From the NCBI GenBank assembly GCA_035295125.1, contig DATGJP010000008.1, positions 186,001 to 250,000 on the forward strand: a stretch of 64,000 nt of DNA. Direction: 5' to 3'. The position numbers and the translations under genes are program-made. Under the pieces are notes generated by a model. The model did not search any database and was not told the origin of the DNA. It saw only the letters and a program-made list of their open reading frames with translations. This DNA is from JAICMB01 sp035295125 (GTDB taxonomy: Bacteria; Acidobacteriota; Terriglobia; Bryobacterales; Bryobacteraceae). Below, in pieces: positions 1 through 8,062 of this stretch; positions within the stretch are counted from its first letter, which is position 1; every line of letters starts with the position of its first letter.

Positions 1-1
1 A

Positions 2-229
2 TTCTTCTCGGGGTTGTGGATCCCGCTGATGTTCCTTCCAAGCGCGTTTAGGGCGGCGGCCAACGTTTTCCCGGCATATCATTTCGCGCAGATTGCACTG
101 GCGGTTCTGGGCGCGCCGTTTCGCGGGGATGTATTGGGTCACGTGGAAGCGCTGGTGGGATTTTCGATGATTTTCCTGGGCATCGCTTTCCTGGGACACC
201 GCCGCGAGCAGGAGAAGATGTATGGTTGA
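2..229 (+). CDS. ABC-2 type transporter permease, C-terminal fragment
   Basis: The frame is open from the left edge of the window, so this is the C-terminal 75 residues of a longer membrane protein. It shows two hydrophobic segments separated by a short loop (AAANVFPAYHF), followed by a charged cytoplasmic tail (GHRREQEKMYG). This is the usual end of an ABC-2 exporter permease, where the last loop carries an N/P-rich motif before the final helix. The histidine kinase behind it begins 15 bp after the stop codon. An ABC-2 exporter followed by a DesK/DesR-like pair is a common arrangement in which the two-component system controls the exporter. The ATPase subunit would lie upstream, outside the window. 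The family call rests on topology and context only. Confidence 0.55.
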   Translation, partial: FFSGLWIPLMFLPSAFRAAANVFPAYHFAQIALAVLGAPFRGDVLGHVEALVGFSMIFLGIAFLGHRREQEKMYG

Positions 230-244
230 GGAAGTACTCCAGTC

Positions 245-1315
245 ATGAGACTGCTGCCGAAAGATTCCGAAGAGGGATGGGTCCCGTACGCATGGCTTGT
301 CTACCTGGCCTTCTTCCTGGCATATCCGGTCCTCGCAGGTGGATGGCGGACATGGGCGCTGACGATCGTCTGCATAAGCGCGTTTTTGCCGCTGTACTTC
401 TGGGGATACTGGCTGGACGGGAAAAAAGTGCTGATTCCCATGGCGGGCATCGCCGCGATCGGCATGCTGACGGCGAAGTGGAATCCGGGATCGTCCGTCT
501 TTTTCGTGTATGCGGCGGCCTTTGTCGGCGAGATTGGGGAGCCTTCCGCGGGGCTGCCGTATCTCGGGGCGATCATAGCGCTGGCCGGAGGCGAAGCCTG
601 GCTGCTTGGGCTATCCGTGAATTTCTGGATTCCGGCCATCCTCTTTGCGGCGCTCATTGGCGGTGTGGACATGCATGCCGCGCAGAAGCGGCGGATGAAC
701 CGGCGGCTTCGTATGGCGAACGAAGAGATCGAGCACCTGGCCAAGGTTGCTGAACGGGAACGGATCGCGCGCGATTTGCACGATCTGCTGGGGCATACAC
801 TGTCGGTCATTATTCTGAAGTCGGAGCTGGCGTCGAAGCTGGCCGAGAAAGACCCCTCGCGAGCGGCGACTGAGATTCGCGAGGTCGAAAGGATTTCACG
901 CGAGGCGCTGGCGGAGGTCCGGCAGGCGGTTAAGGGATATCGCTCGGAGGGGCTCGCTTCGGAAATGAAACGGGCCCGTGACACGCTGACTACGGCTGGG
1001 ATTCAGGTGGAGGCTTCCGCCGAGCCGGTTCCTTTAGCTCCGGCTCAGGAGAGTGTGTTGGTGCTGGCCTTGCGGGAGGCCGTCACGAATGTGGTCCGTC
1101 ATGCGCAGGCGCGCACCTGCCGGATCCGGTTTGGGCGCGGACCGTCGTGCTGCGAACTCGAGATCGCCGATGATGGCCGGGGCGGTGCTTCGACCGAAGG
1201 GACAGGTTTGACCGGGATGCGGGAGCGGGTGGAAACGCTGGGCGGCGCGATTGTGCGTGACAGCGAGCGCGGCACCCGGATTCTCATTCGTCTGCCGCTC
1301 CCCGAAGCGGCATGA
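245..1315 (+). CDS. NarL/DesK-type sensor histidine kinase
   Basis: This is a 356-residue membrane sensor kinase. Residues 13-140 are almost wholly hydrophobic (about five or six membrane segments) with no large extracellular domain, as in DesK-type thermosensors or membrane-stress sensors. A short linker helix (about 148-170) leads into a HisKA_3 dimerisation domain with the phospho-acceptor in RDLHD (His179). The HATPase domain follows, with an N-box (EAVTN, Asn282), a G1 box (DDGRGG, 309-314) and a later GTGLTGM loop. Its ATG lies 15 bp behind the ABC-2 permease, and its stop overlaps the response regulator start by 4 bp (ATGA), so the two are translationally coupled. It probably phosphorylates that regulator. 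The stimulus is unknown. Confidence 0.9.
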   Translation: MRLLPKDSEEGWVPYAWLVYLAFFLAYPVLAGGWRTWALTIVCISAFLPLYFWGYWLDGKKVLIPMAGIAAIGMLTAKWNPGSSVFFVYAAAFVGEIGEPSAGLPYLGAIIALAGGEAWLLGLSVNFWIPAILFAALIGGVDMHAAQKRRMNRRLRMANEEIEHLAKVAERERIARDLHDLLGHTLSVIILKSELASKLAEKDPSRAATEIREVERISREALAEVRQAVKGYRSEGLASEMKRARDTLTTAGIQVEASAEPVPLAPAQESVLVLALREAVTNVVRHAQARTCRIRFGRGPSCCELEIADDGRGGASTEGTGLTGMRERVETLGGAIVRDSERGTRILIRLPLPEAA

Positions 1316-1917
1316 GCATTCGCGTCGTCATTGCTGAAGACCAGGCCATGGTTCTGGGGGCTCTGGCGGCGCTACTTGAGAACGAGGGCGACATACAGGT
1401 CGTCGGACAGGCTCGCAACGGTCAGGAGGCATTGCAGCGAGTTCTGTCCGACAAGCCTGATGTGCTGCTCACCGACATCGAAATGCCGGGGTGCAGCGGT
1501 CTCGAGCTTGCGGCAGAGATAAAGCGGCAGCGAATCCCCGTGAGGGTCATCATTCTGACGACCTTCGCGCGTGCCGGTTATCTGCGCCGAGCGCTCGATG
1601 CCGGGGTGGCCGGGTATCTCTTAAAGGATGCGCCTTCGGAGACACTCGCCAATGCCGTGCGCCGGGCCCATGCGGGGCTGCGTGTCATCGACCCGGAACT
1701 GGCCGCCGAAGCCTGGACGGAAACCGACCCACTGACGGATCGGGAGCGGCAGGTTTTGCGGGAAGCCGGGGAAGGGGCCAGCGGTGCTGAGATTGCCGAG
1801 AAACTGGGGCTCTCGGAAGGCACCGTTCGGAATTATCTTTCGGAAGCCATTAGTAAGCTGGGCGCTTCGAATCGCACGGAGGCGGCCCGAATCGCCCGGC
1901 TTAAAGGATGGTTGTAA
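1312..1917 (+). CDS. NarL/FixJ-family response regulator
   Basis: This 201-residue protein has an N-terminal receiver domain with the acidic pocket (AED, residues 8-10), the phospho-acceptor in LLTDIEMPG (Asp55), a switch Thr and the conserved Lys in YLLKDA. A LuxR-type helix-turn-helix follows at about 138-200 (LTDRERQVL, then LGLSEGTVRNYLSEAISKL). It overlaps the upstream HisKA_3 kinase by 4 bp and is clearly its partner. The likely target is the ABC-2 exporter operon in front, as in DesK/DesR and similar systems, but no operator was identified. A hairpin follows the stop codon directly. Confidence 0.92.
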   Translation: MSIRVVIAEDQAMVLGALAALLENEGDIQVVGQARNGQEALQRVLSDKPDVLLTDIEMPGCSGLELAAEIKRQRIPVRVIILTTFARAGYLRRALDAGVAGYLLKDAPSETLANAVRRAHAGLRVIDPELAAEAWTETDPLTDRERQVLREAGEGASGAEIAEKLGLSEGTVRNYLSEAISKLGASNRTEAARIARLKGWL

Positions 1918-1951
1918 GTTAGTCGTACCGCCTGAAGGCGGTGTTACTAAC
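1918..1951. repeat. Intergenic hairpin between convergent genes (TGAA-loop palindrome)
   Basis: This is an imperfect 16-bp inverted repeat around a central CCGCCTGAAGGCGG core. It fills the 29 bp between the stop codon of the response regulator and the stop codon of the convergent Pal-like gene and runs slightly into the latter. It lacks a clear T tract, so it may act as a bidirectional attenuator or terminator, or be only a member of the palindrome families scattered through the window. The same core with a TGAA or TTCA loop recurs at 45705-45730 and just after 19956. Confidence 0.6.
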
Positions 1952-2537
1952 TGTTGCCGGCCTGGGTGATGTGGGCGCGCCGGTTCTTTTGCCAGCAGGA
2001 CTCATCGTGGTCCGTGCACACCGGCTTGTCCTTGCCATAGCTGATTACGGCCAGTTGCTGGTCCGGAAGGCCGAGGCCGACCAGGAATTCTTTGGTCTGC
2101 TTGGCGCGCGCATCGCCGAGCGCGACATTGTACTCCTCCGAGCCACGCTCGTCACAGAAGCCCTCAACGGTCAGCTTAAAGTTCGGGTACTGCTTAATAA
2201 TGTCGGTGAGCGTTTGGGCATCCGCCTTGAGAGCAGTTTCGGCATCCGGGCGGATGGCGTGCTTATCGTAATCAAAGTAGGCGTCCTGAATGCGATCCAG
2301 AAGTTCCTGAATGCGCGCGCGGGTCTCCGCGTTCGGCATGGCAGTGTTGTGTTCTGCCGGAGCTGCCGGCTGATGCGTCACCGTCGCAACGCGCTCGGGC
2401 GGAGGTGTGTTGGCCCTCGCCTGCTCTACAGGGGGCGGAGGCGGAGGCAGATTCTTGGCAACGGGTTTCTTTTTGCACCCGACACCCATCAAACAAACAG
2501 CTGCCGCAACAGCACCGATCAAAAATCGCGATCTCAA
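1947..2537 (-). CDS. pal: Pal-like OmpA-family lipoprotein
   Basis: This 196-residue protein has a lipoprotein signal peptide with the lipobox LMGVGC (Cys21). A proline-rich linker follows (about 25-60, including PPPPPPV), then an OmpA-type peptidoglycan-binding domain (about 87-196) with FDYDKHAIR, VEGFCDERG and NVALGDARA. That is the domain order and size of peptidoglycan-associated lipoprotein, which ties the outer membrane to the wall and works with TolB. No tol genes are in the window, so its membership of a Tol-Pal system is inferred from sequence alone. It is transcribed away from the sensor kinase at 2700. A TATAAT hexamer on this strand (2632-2637) could be its -10 box, which would give a leader of about 90 nt. 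Confidence 0.85.
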   Translation of the reverse strand: MRSRFLIGAVAAAVCLMGVGCKKKPVAKNLPPPPPPVEQARANTPPPERVATVTHQPAAPAEHNTAMPNAETRARIQELLDRIQDAYFDYDKHAIRPDAETALKADAQTLTDIIKQYPNFKLTVEGFCDERGSEEYNVALGDARAKQTKEFLVGLGLPDQQLAVISYGKDKPVCTDHDESCWQKNRRAHITQAGNS

Positions 2538-2699
2538 AACGTCCTCCCTAGGGAAAAGTCCCTACAGTTGATATTGAGGGTAGGCGGTGGCGAATGTCCA
2601 TCCCGTCCCCCCTGTATTTTATTCTCGCTGAATTATACCTAAGCTGGTAGTATCGCATCGGACCGTCCACAAGAGCGCACCATCCGCCCCTGGGTAGTA

Positions 2700-4031
2700 T
2701 TGCTGGCGGGGTTCGGGGGGCTGTTGCTTTTAGTGGCTGCCACCGGCACCGGAGCGCTGATCGTGTTAAGTAGGTTGCGCACCGACGATGCGCAGGTGCG
2801 CGGGAGATTCCTTTCGCGGGAGCGGGAGTTGGACCGCATCCGATCTCAGATCTACCTCTCGGGGACTTATGTTCGCGATTACCTGCTCGCTCCCGATGCG
2901 AACATCGCCCAGGTTCAGAGAGGGCGCCTTGAAGCACTGCAGCAGGACACCGCGACGGCTCTCGCGAACTACGGGCGAGCGCTCGAGCCTGGAGAACGCA
3001 CCGCTTTCGAGGAGATGCGGACGCAGATCCAGGCGTACTGGAACGTTCTCGATCGCACGTTCGCGTGGACGGCGCAGGAACGCACTCGGGAGCGCTTCGC
3101 GTTCTTTTATGAGGAGCTGATTCCGCGGCGCACGGCGATGCTTCAGATTGCGGACCGCGTGGTGGATTTGAACGAGCGCGAGCTGAAGCAGAGCGACGAT
3201 AAGGTCGCGGAGGTGTTCGGTCGTTTCCGCTTTGCCTTGATGGCGACGCTGGTGATTGCGATTGCCGGCGGATTTGTGGTGGCGGGGCTCACGATCGTGT
3301 ATGTACTGCGATTGGAGGGCGAGTTGAACCAGCGCCTGGCGGAAACCGCGACGGCGCAGCTGGGCCTGCAGGAGTTATCGGCGCGGCTGGTCCGGGCACA
3401 GGAGGATGAGCGGCGGGCATTGTCGCGTGAGTTGCATGACGAAGTGGGACAGGCGTTCTCCGCGATTCTGATGGAGGCCGGGAACCTGCTCGACGTCGAC
3501 GGCAAGGACGAGACTCGTCCGCACCTGGAATCGATTCGCGGGTTAGCGGAAAAGGGGATGACCAACATCCGCAATATGGCGCTGTTGCTGCGGCCCTCGA
3601 TGCTGGACGACTTCGGGCTACTGCCGGCCTTGAACTACCAGGCTCGGGAAACCGCGAAACGCACCGGATTGCGCGTCACGGTCAATGCGCCGTCGCTCGA
3701 CGACGAGCTGCCGGAAGAGCACAAAACGTGCATCTATCGGGTAGTCCAGGAGGCGCTCAACAATTGCGCGCGCCATGCGCAGGCGCGGGCGGTGCAGGTT
3801 TCCGTGGAGAGCGAAGCGGGGCGGCTGGTTTTGAAGGTGCAGGACGATGGCAGTGGTTTCGAGACGAGGTGGGTGCGCGGACTAGGCATTCTGGGCATGG
3901 AGGAGCGGGTAAAACATTTAGGAGGGGCATTTGCTGTCGAATCCAATCCCGGACGGGGCACGACTGTCAGAGTCGAGCTTCCGATTGCGGGTCTCAACGG
4001 AAATGGATCCCATCCGCATACTGCTCGCTGA
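2700..4031 (+). CDS. Sensor histidine kinase with periplasmic helical domain
   Basis: This is a HisKA_3-type kinase of about 443 residues. A first membrane helix (residues 2-24) is followed by a mostly helical sensory domain (about 25-178) resembling 4HB_MCP/CHASE3-like modules, then a second helix (about 179-203). The dimerisation domain has SRELHDEVGQ (His246), and the HATPase domain has an N-box (EALNN) and the G box DDGSGF. The start is uncertain. The frame is open back to 2643 without any ATG, GTG or TTG before the TTG used here, and that TTG has no clear Shine-Dalgarno. The first helix would be complete only if a few upstream residues (RPWVV) were translated. The gene overlaps the next response regulator by 29 bp. 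Confidence 0.85.
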   Translation: MLAGFGGLLLLVAATGTGALIVLSRLRTDDAQVRGRFLSRERELDRIRSQIYLSGTYVRDYLLAPDANIAQVQRGRLEALQQDTATALANYGRALEPGERTAFEEMRTQIQAYWNVLDRTFAWTAQERTRERFAFFYEELIPRRTAMLQIADRVVDLNERELKQSDDKVAEVFGRFRFALMATLVIAIAGGFVVAGLTIVYVLRLEGELNQRLAETATAQLGLQELSARLVRAQEDERRALSRELHDEVGQAFSAILMEAGNLLDVDGKDETRPHLESIRGLAEKGMTNIRNMALLLRPSMLDDFGLLPALNYQARETAKRTGLRVTVNAPSLDDELPEEHKTCIYRVVQEALNNCARHAQARAVQVSVESEAGRLVLKVQDDGSGFETRWVRGLGILGMEERVKHLGGAFAVESNPGRGTTVRVELPIAGLNGNGSHPHTAR

Positions 4032-4653
4032 CGATCACAATGTGATGCGGGACGGTTTGCGGCTGCTGCTCGAGCGGCAGACTGATTTGGCGGTGGTCGC
4101 GGAGGCGTCCGACGGGCGCGAGGCGGTGCGGCTATGCGAGGAGCACAAGCCGGATGTCGTGATCATGGATGTCGCGATGCCGAATCTGAATGGCATCGAG
4201 GCGACGCGCCGGATTACCGCGGGCAATCCCGCGACAGCGGTGGTGATCCTGAGCATGCACCACGATGAGAGTTACGTGCTGAGGTCTTTGAAGGCGGGAG
4301 CTCGGGCGTATTTGCTAAAGGATTCGGCGAAGGCGGATCTCATCGCGGCGATTCGGGCGGTTTCGGAGGGGAAGTCGTTCTTCAGCCCCAAGGTGAGCAG
4401 GATTCTGCAGGACGATTACTTCCGGCAATTTGAGGAACGGGGGGTTGAGGATAGTTACGATCTTCTGACGGAGCGGGAGCGGGAGATTTTGCAGCTTGTC
4501 GCGGAGGGACGGACCAATAAGGAAATTGCCGACCTGTTGAACCTCAGTGTCTATACTGTCGACACGCATCGGACGCATATTCTGCAGAAGCTGGATTTGC
4601 ATAGCGTGCCGGAAGTGATACTTTATGCGGTTCGCAAGGGCATAATTTCGTAA
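4003..4653 (+). CDS. NarL-family response regulator
   Basis: The protein has 216 residues. The receiver domain begins MDPIRILLADDHNVMRDG, has the phospho-Asp in VVIMDVAMP and a conserved Lys in YLLKDS. The LuxR-type DNA-binding domain at the C-terminus has LTERERE, GRTNKEIADLL and SVYTVDTHRTHIL. I chose the ATG at 4003 because it starts exactly at the conserved receiver N-terminus; a longer reading from 3931 would add 24 residues with no family match. The gene starts inside the 3' end of the kinase gene, so the pair is translationally coupled and is presumably a cognate two-component system. Nothing in the sequence shows its target. Confidence 0.92.
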   Translation: MDPIRILLADDHNVMRDGLRLLLERQTDLAVVAEASDGREAVRLCEEHKPDVVIMDVAMPNLNGIEATRRITAGNPATAVVILSMHHDESYVLRSLKAGARAYLLKDSAKADLIAAIRAVSEGKSFFSPKVSRILQDDYFRQFEERGVEDSYDLLTEREREILQLVAEGRTNKEIADLLNLSVYTVDTHRTHILQKLDLHSVPEVILYAVRKGIIS

Positions 4654-4665
4654 GGGGCCTTTCTC

Positions 4666-4688
4666 GCAGGCGAAACCGCTTGCGCTAC
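4666..4688. repeat. Copy of the GCAGGCGAAACCGC palindrome family in front of a TonB receptor
   Basis: This 23-bp copy of the element also found near 19987, 32997, 50110, 51180 and 56911 (core GCAGGCGAAACCGC followed by a TGCGC arm) ends 5 bp before the ATG of the TonB-dependent receptor. It occupies the place where a ribosome-binding site is expected, and no Shine-Dalgarno is seen. If it folds in RNA, it would sit directly on the translation start. Confidence 0.6.
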
Positions 4689-4693
4689 CAGAC

Positions 4694-6454
4694 ATGCGAA
4701 TTCTCATCGCGGCTTGTGCCGCTTCTGTGCTTGTGTACGCTCAATCGCGGGACACGATTGTAGTTACGGGGACCTATGAGCCGGTCCCTCTCAATGAGGT
4801 GGATCGGTCTTTGGACGTTCTGACGCTCAACCAGAAGACAGTTCTGCTTTACAACAGCGTCAGCGACTTGTTTCAGCTCGACTCCTCGCTCGATTTGCAG
4901 CAGCGGGCTCCAGACGGGGTGCAGGGAGATCTTTCGATTCGGGGGTCCACGTTCGGCCAGACGCTCATCCTGTTGAACGGCATGCGGCTGAACGATGCCC
5001 AGAGCGGACACCACAACCTCGATATTCCGATTCCGCTGGAGATGATTTCGCGGGTGGAGGTTTTGCTGGGATCGGGATCGACGCAGTATGGGACCGATGC
5101 CAGCGGCGGGGTCGTCAATGTCGTCACGGTGCGGCCTGAGACTTGGGAGGCTCGGGTTCGGGCGGCGCTGGGTTCGTTTGGGACGAACCAGGAGGGCGTG
5201 ATTCTTGGCGGGACCTTGGGGAACTATTCCGAGGTGCTGGCGGTATCCCGGGATTTTTCAACCGGGTTTCGGGATGACCGCGATTATCGCAACCTCATGA
5301 TGGCGTCGAGCACCATGCTTCGCGACCGGCTCGGGGCGGCGAGCGTGATGCTGGCGTTGGCGGATCGGCCGTTTGGGGCGGATCAGTTCTACGGCGACTT
5401 CAATTCGTGGGAGCGGACGAAGACCTGGTTCGTTGCGGGGCACCAGAACATCGGCGACAACACGGAAGCTGATTTCGCGTTCCATCGGCATAGCGATCTG
5501 TTTGTGCTCTTCAGGAACGATCCGGAATACTTCACCAACCGGCACGTGGACGAGACCTGGGAGGGCGCGCTGCGGCGGACCGATGCATTGCCGGTGGGGT
5601 CGCTTCATTATGGGGCGGAGTTTGATGCCGATTCCATCGACAGCAATAATCTCGGCGTTCATTCGCGGGCCCGCGAGGGCGTTTACCTCGCGTACGACGT
5701 TCGCGCGATCAAGCGTTTTTCGCTGAACGTTGGACTGCGGGATGACATCTACGACGGGTTCCGAAATCAACTCAGCCCAAACATCAGCGGCGCGGCTTGG
5801 ATCACTTCGTCTCTGAAGGCGCGCGCCGGGGCGAGCCGCGCGTTTCGTTTACCGAGCTATACGGACCTTTATTATCACGATCCAGGAAACGTCGGGTCGC
5901 CGAACCTCAAGCCGGAAGTCGCGTGGAATTACGAGGGCGGGCTCGATTGGCGGAAGAACTCTTGGGGGGCAAGCTTAACAGTGTTTCAACGCCGTGACGA
6001 GAGCGTCATCGACTTCGTCCAGTACAATCCGAACGACATCTTTCGGGCTACGAACTTCCAGAACCTGACCTTCACGGGGGTGGAGGCTTCGGTGAAGGTC
6101 GAACCCTGGCGGCGGCAGCGGTTCGAGGTGGAGTACTCGGGGCTTCGGGGCAACGAGCAACTGCAGCTTGCCGCGATTTCGCGGTACGTGTTCAATTACC
6201 CGGTTCACAGCGGCGTGATGGCTTGGGAGGGCGAACTGCCTTATGGCTTTATTGGCCGCACGCGGATTGGAGTCGCCCAGCGGACGGGCCGGGACGCCTA
6301 CGCGGTCTGGGATGCCTCATTTGCCCGCGCCACGGGCCACTTTCGTCCATTCTTACAGTTGACCAATATCGGCGACTCAATCTACCAGGTGTTGCCGGGC
6401 ATCGCTGAGCCGGGCAGGGCGGTGCTGGGCGGGGTCGAATTGGCCTTCCGGTAG
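4694..6454 (+). CDS. TonB-dependent outer-membrane receptor
   Basis: This 586-residue protein has a signal peptide (cleavage near YAQ, residue 17). A short TonB-box-like stretch (DTIVVTGTYE) is followed by a plug domain (about 30-140) with the typical LSIRGSTFGQTLILLNG and a GSGSTQYGTDASGGVVNV signature. A beta-barrel rich in aromatic residues runs to the C-terminus (LGGVELAFR). The size and the single plug resemble the BtuB/cobalamin-receptor-like branch rather than the very large carboxypeptidase-regulatory-domain receptors common in Acidobacteriota. It should import a scarce ligand (metal chelate, vitamin or sugar oligomer) using TonB-ExbB-ExbD energy. The substrate cannot be told from sequence. 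The gene stands alone; a TonB-like protein is encoded at 48890. Confidence 0.88.
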   Translation: MRILIAACAASVLVYAQSRDTIVVTGTYEPVPLNEVDRSLDVLTLNQKTVLLYNSVSDLFQLDSSLDLQQRAPDGVQGDLSIRGSTFGQTLILLNGMRLNDAQSGHHNLDIPIPLEMISRVEVLLGSGSTQYGTDASGGVVNVVTVRPETWEARVRAALGSFGTNQEGVILGGTLGNYSEVLAVSRDFSTGFRDDRDYRNLMMASSTMLRDRLGAASVMLALADRPFGADQFYGDFNSWERTKTWFVAGHQNIGDNTEADFAFHRHSDLFVLFRNDPEYFTNRHVDETWEGALRRTDALPVGSLHYGAEFDADSIDSNNLGVHSRAREGVYLAYDVRAIKRFSLNVGLRDDIYDGFRNQLSPNISGAAWITSSLKARAGASRAFRLPSYTDLYYHDPGNVGSPNLKPEVAWNYEGGLDWRKNSWGASLTVFQRRDESVIDFVQYNPNDIFRATNFQNLTFTGVEASVKVEPWRRQRFEVEYSGLRGNEQLQLAAISRYVFNYPVHSGVMAWEGELPYGFIGRTRIGVAQRTGRDAYAVWDASFARATGHFRPFLQLTNIGDSIYQVLPGIAEPGRAVLGGVELAFR

Positions 6455-6519
6455 CAATCGCGTCGTTTTCAGACCTTGCGTTTTCGCGCTGCAAATGTTA
6501 ATATCACAATGTAGGCAAA

Positions 6520-6849
6520 ATGCTGGGCGAGTTCGAATACCTGATCATCACCGCCGTCGCCTATCTCGGCGAAAACGCCTACAGTGCCGCCATCCGAGAT
6601 GAAATCGGACGTGCGACTGGACACAAATGCTCGGTCGGGGCACTTTACACCACGCTGGATCGCCTCGAGGCCAAGGGACTAGTGAAAACCTGGATGGGTG
6701 AAGCCACGCCTCAGAGAGGTGGCCGGGCGAAGCGCATGATTCAAGTGACACCCGAAGGCGTCCAAGCGGCAGAGCACTTTTATAACGCAATCAACCGCCT
6801 GACGCGAAATGTGTCCTGGGCGCCTCGCCAGCTGCAAGTGACGTCATGA
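6520..6849 (+). CDS. PadR-family transcriptional regulator
   Basis: This 109-residue winged-helix protein has the PadR layout: an N-terminal helix followed by YSAAIRDEIG, then the recognition region GALYTTLDRLEAKGLVKTW and a wing with RGGRAKRMIQVTPEG. PadR proteins usually repress a neighbouring gene and their own. It overlaps the next gene by 4 bp (ATGA), so it is made together with a membrane protein that carries a permease-prefix-like N-terminus. PadR-permease pairs are typical of Acidobacteriota and recur twice more in this window. The AT-rich stretch upstream (6492-6512) holds two AATGT words and could be the operator, but this is weak. Confidence 0.85.
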   Translation: MLGEFEYLIITAVAYLGENAYSAAIRDEIGRATGHKCSVGALYTTLDRLEAKGLVKTWMGEATPQRGGRAKRMIQVTPEGVQAAEHFYNAINRLTRNVSWAPRQLQVTS

Positions 6850-7550
6850 CGGTGAAGTTCTGGAATGCGTCGTGGTGGGTGGAATTGCTCGCGCGTGGAC
6901 TGAGTCCCGGCGACCGGGAAACCGTGCTCGGCGATTTGGCGGAAGCCGGAGAAACCGGCAACCAGGCGTTGTTGTCCGTTGCGGGCCTGGTAATTCGGCG
7001 CCAGTTATCGATGTGGCGAGACTGGAGGCCGTGGGTTGCCGTTTTCGGACTGGTGGTGCCGGCGAGTTTCTTATTAATGGGTTTTTCGGTGTCAATAGCC
7101 CAAGCTGTGCTGCCGGCGACCGGGCGAAACCTGCCGCCCGGGTTGACCGTGTTAGTTTGCAACATCAGCCTGCTCGCAGCATGGTCGGCGACCGGCGGTT
7201 TCGCTGTCGGAACCATCTCGCGACGAACCACGTGGATCAGCGCCATATTCTCACTGCTTCCATGCGCGTTCTGTCTCTCGCGGTTCCACCTCCATGGCTT
7301 GTCCCCGCTGTGCCTGCTTCTTTTTCTGCCGCCGGCGCTCGCTGGATTGTATTTCGGCCTTCGAACCTCCCGCATCCGTTTCGGCATCTGCCTGGCGGCG
7401 GCTATTGTTACCACCGTCCTAACCATTCCCCATTGGAATCAGCGGGGCGCGTGGCCCTCCAATTTCATGCTGAGTTGGCCGGCTTGGTATCTGGTTTCTA
7501 CCGCGTGGCGTCGCAAAGCGCCACTGAGGAGCGGCCTGCATGGCGAGTGA
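6846..7550 (+). CDS. Membrane protein with permease-prefix-like N-terminus, permease core missing
   Basis: The protein has 234 residues. The N-terminus (ETVLGDLAEAGE, about 25-36) resembles the short prefix domain seen in acidobacterial orphan permeases that follow PadR genes. The rest is about five hydrophobic segments, including LVVPASFLLMGF and LLLFLPPALAGLYFGL, with no periplasmic MacB-like domain and no FtsX domain, which a full permease of about 800 residues would have. It overlaps the PadR gene in front and the iron-sulfur subunit behind (by 11 bp), so all three are probably one transcript. It may be a shortened derivative of a PadR-linked permease. Its function is unknown. Confidence 0.7.
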   Translation: MTVKFWNASWWVELLARGLSPGDRETVLGDLAEAGETGNQALLSVAGLVIRRQLSMWRDWRPWVAVFGLVVPASFLLMGFSVSIAQAVLPATGRNLPPGLTVLVCNISLLAAWSATGGFAVGTISRRTTWISAIFSLLPCAFCLSRFHLHGLSPLCLLLFLPPALAGLYFGLRTSRIRFGICLAAAIVTTVLTIPHWNQRGAWPSNFMLSWPAWYLVSTAWRRKAPLRSGLHGE

Positions 7551-8061
7551 ATTGGTCCTCCATGTGAACGGCGCTTCCAAGTCAGTATCGGCGGCTCCGG
7601 AGACACCGTTGCTCTACGTTTTGCGGAACGAATTGAAATTGAGAGGCCCGCGGCTCGGTTGTGGGATGGCGCAGTGCGGAGCGTGCGCGGTGCTTGTCGA
7701 CGGCAAGGAGGCCCGGTCCTGCATTCTGCCCGTCTCGGCGGTTGCGGGCAAGCGCGTGGTAACCATCGAAGGGCTGCCCGATCTTTGGGCTGAACACAAG
7801 GGACTCGACCGCAGTTCGGGTCAAATTCTCCATCCTGTCCAGCAGGCCTGGATCGACGAGCAGGTCCTGCAATGCGGTTATTGCCAGAGCGGCATGATGA
7901 TCGCCGCCGTTCACTTGCTCGCGCGCAATCCCGACCCGAGCGTCGAAGAAATCAAGGACTCCTTCACCAACACACCCCCCTCGCCGCACCTGTGCCGCTG
8001 TGGGACATACCTGGCCATCATCGACGCGGTGCGGCTCGCCGCCAGTCGCATGCGAGCCTGA
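7540..8061 (+). CDS. (2Fe-2S) subunit of a xanthine-dehydrogenase-family molybdenum hydroxylase
   Basis: The protein has 173 residues and two iron-sulfur domains. The plant-ferredoxin-type centre uses Cys41, Cys46, Cys49 and Cys61 (GCGMAQCGAC, then ARSC). The second, all-helical centre uses Cys112 and Cys115 (QCGYCQSG) plus Cys152 and Cys154 (HLCRCGTY). This is the small electron-transfer subunit of two-subunit hydroxylases such as isoquinoline 1-oxidoreductase (IorA type). It passes electrons from the molybdenum centre to a membrane or cytochrome acceptor, as there is no FAD subunit. The large subunit begins 1 bp after its stop codon. The start chosen gives the standard N-terminus (ELVLHVNG). 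Confidence 0.92.
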   Translation: MASELVLHVNGASKSVSAAPETPLLYVLRNELKLRGPRLGCGMAQCGACAVLVDGKEARSCILPVSAVAGKRVVTIEGLPDLWAEHKGLDRSSGQILHPVQQAWIDEQVLQCGYCQSGMMIAAVHLLARNPDPSVEEIKDSFTNTPPSPHLCRCGTYLAIIDAVRLAASRMRA

Positions 8062-8062
8062 G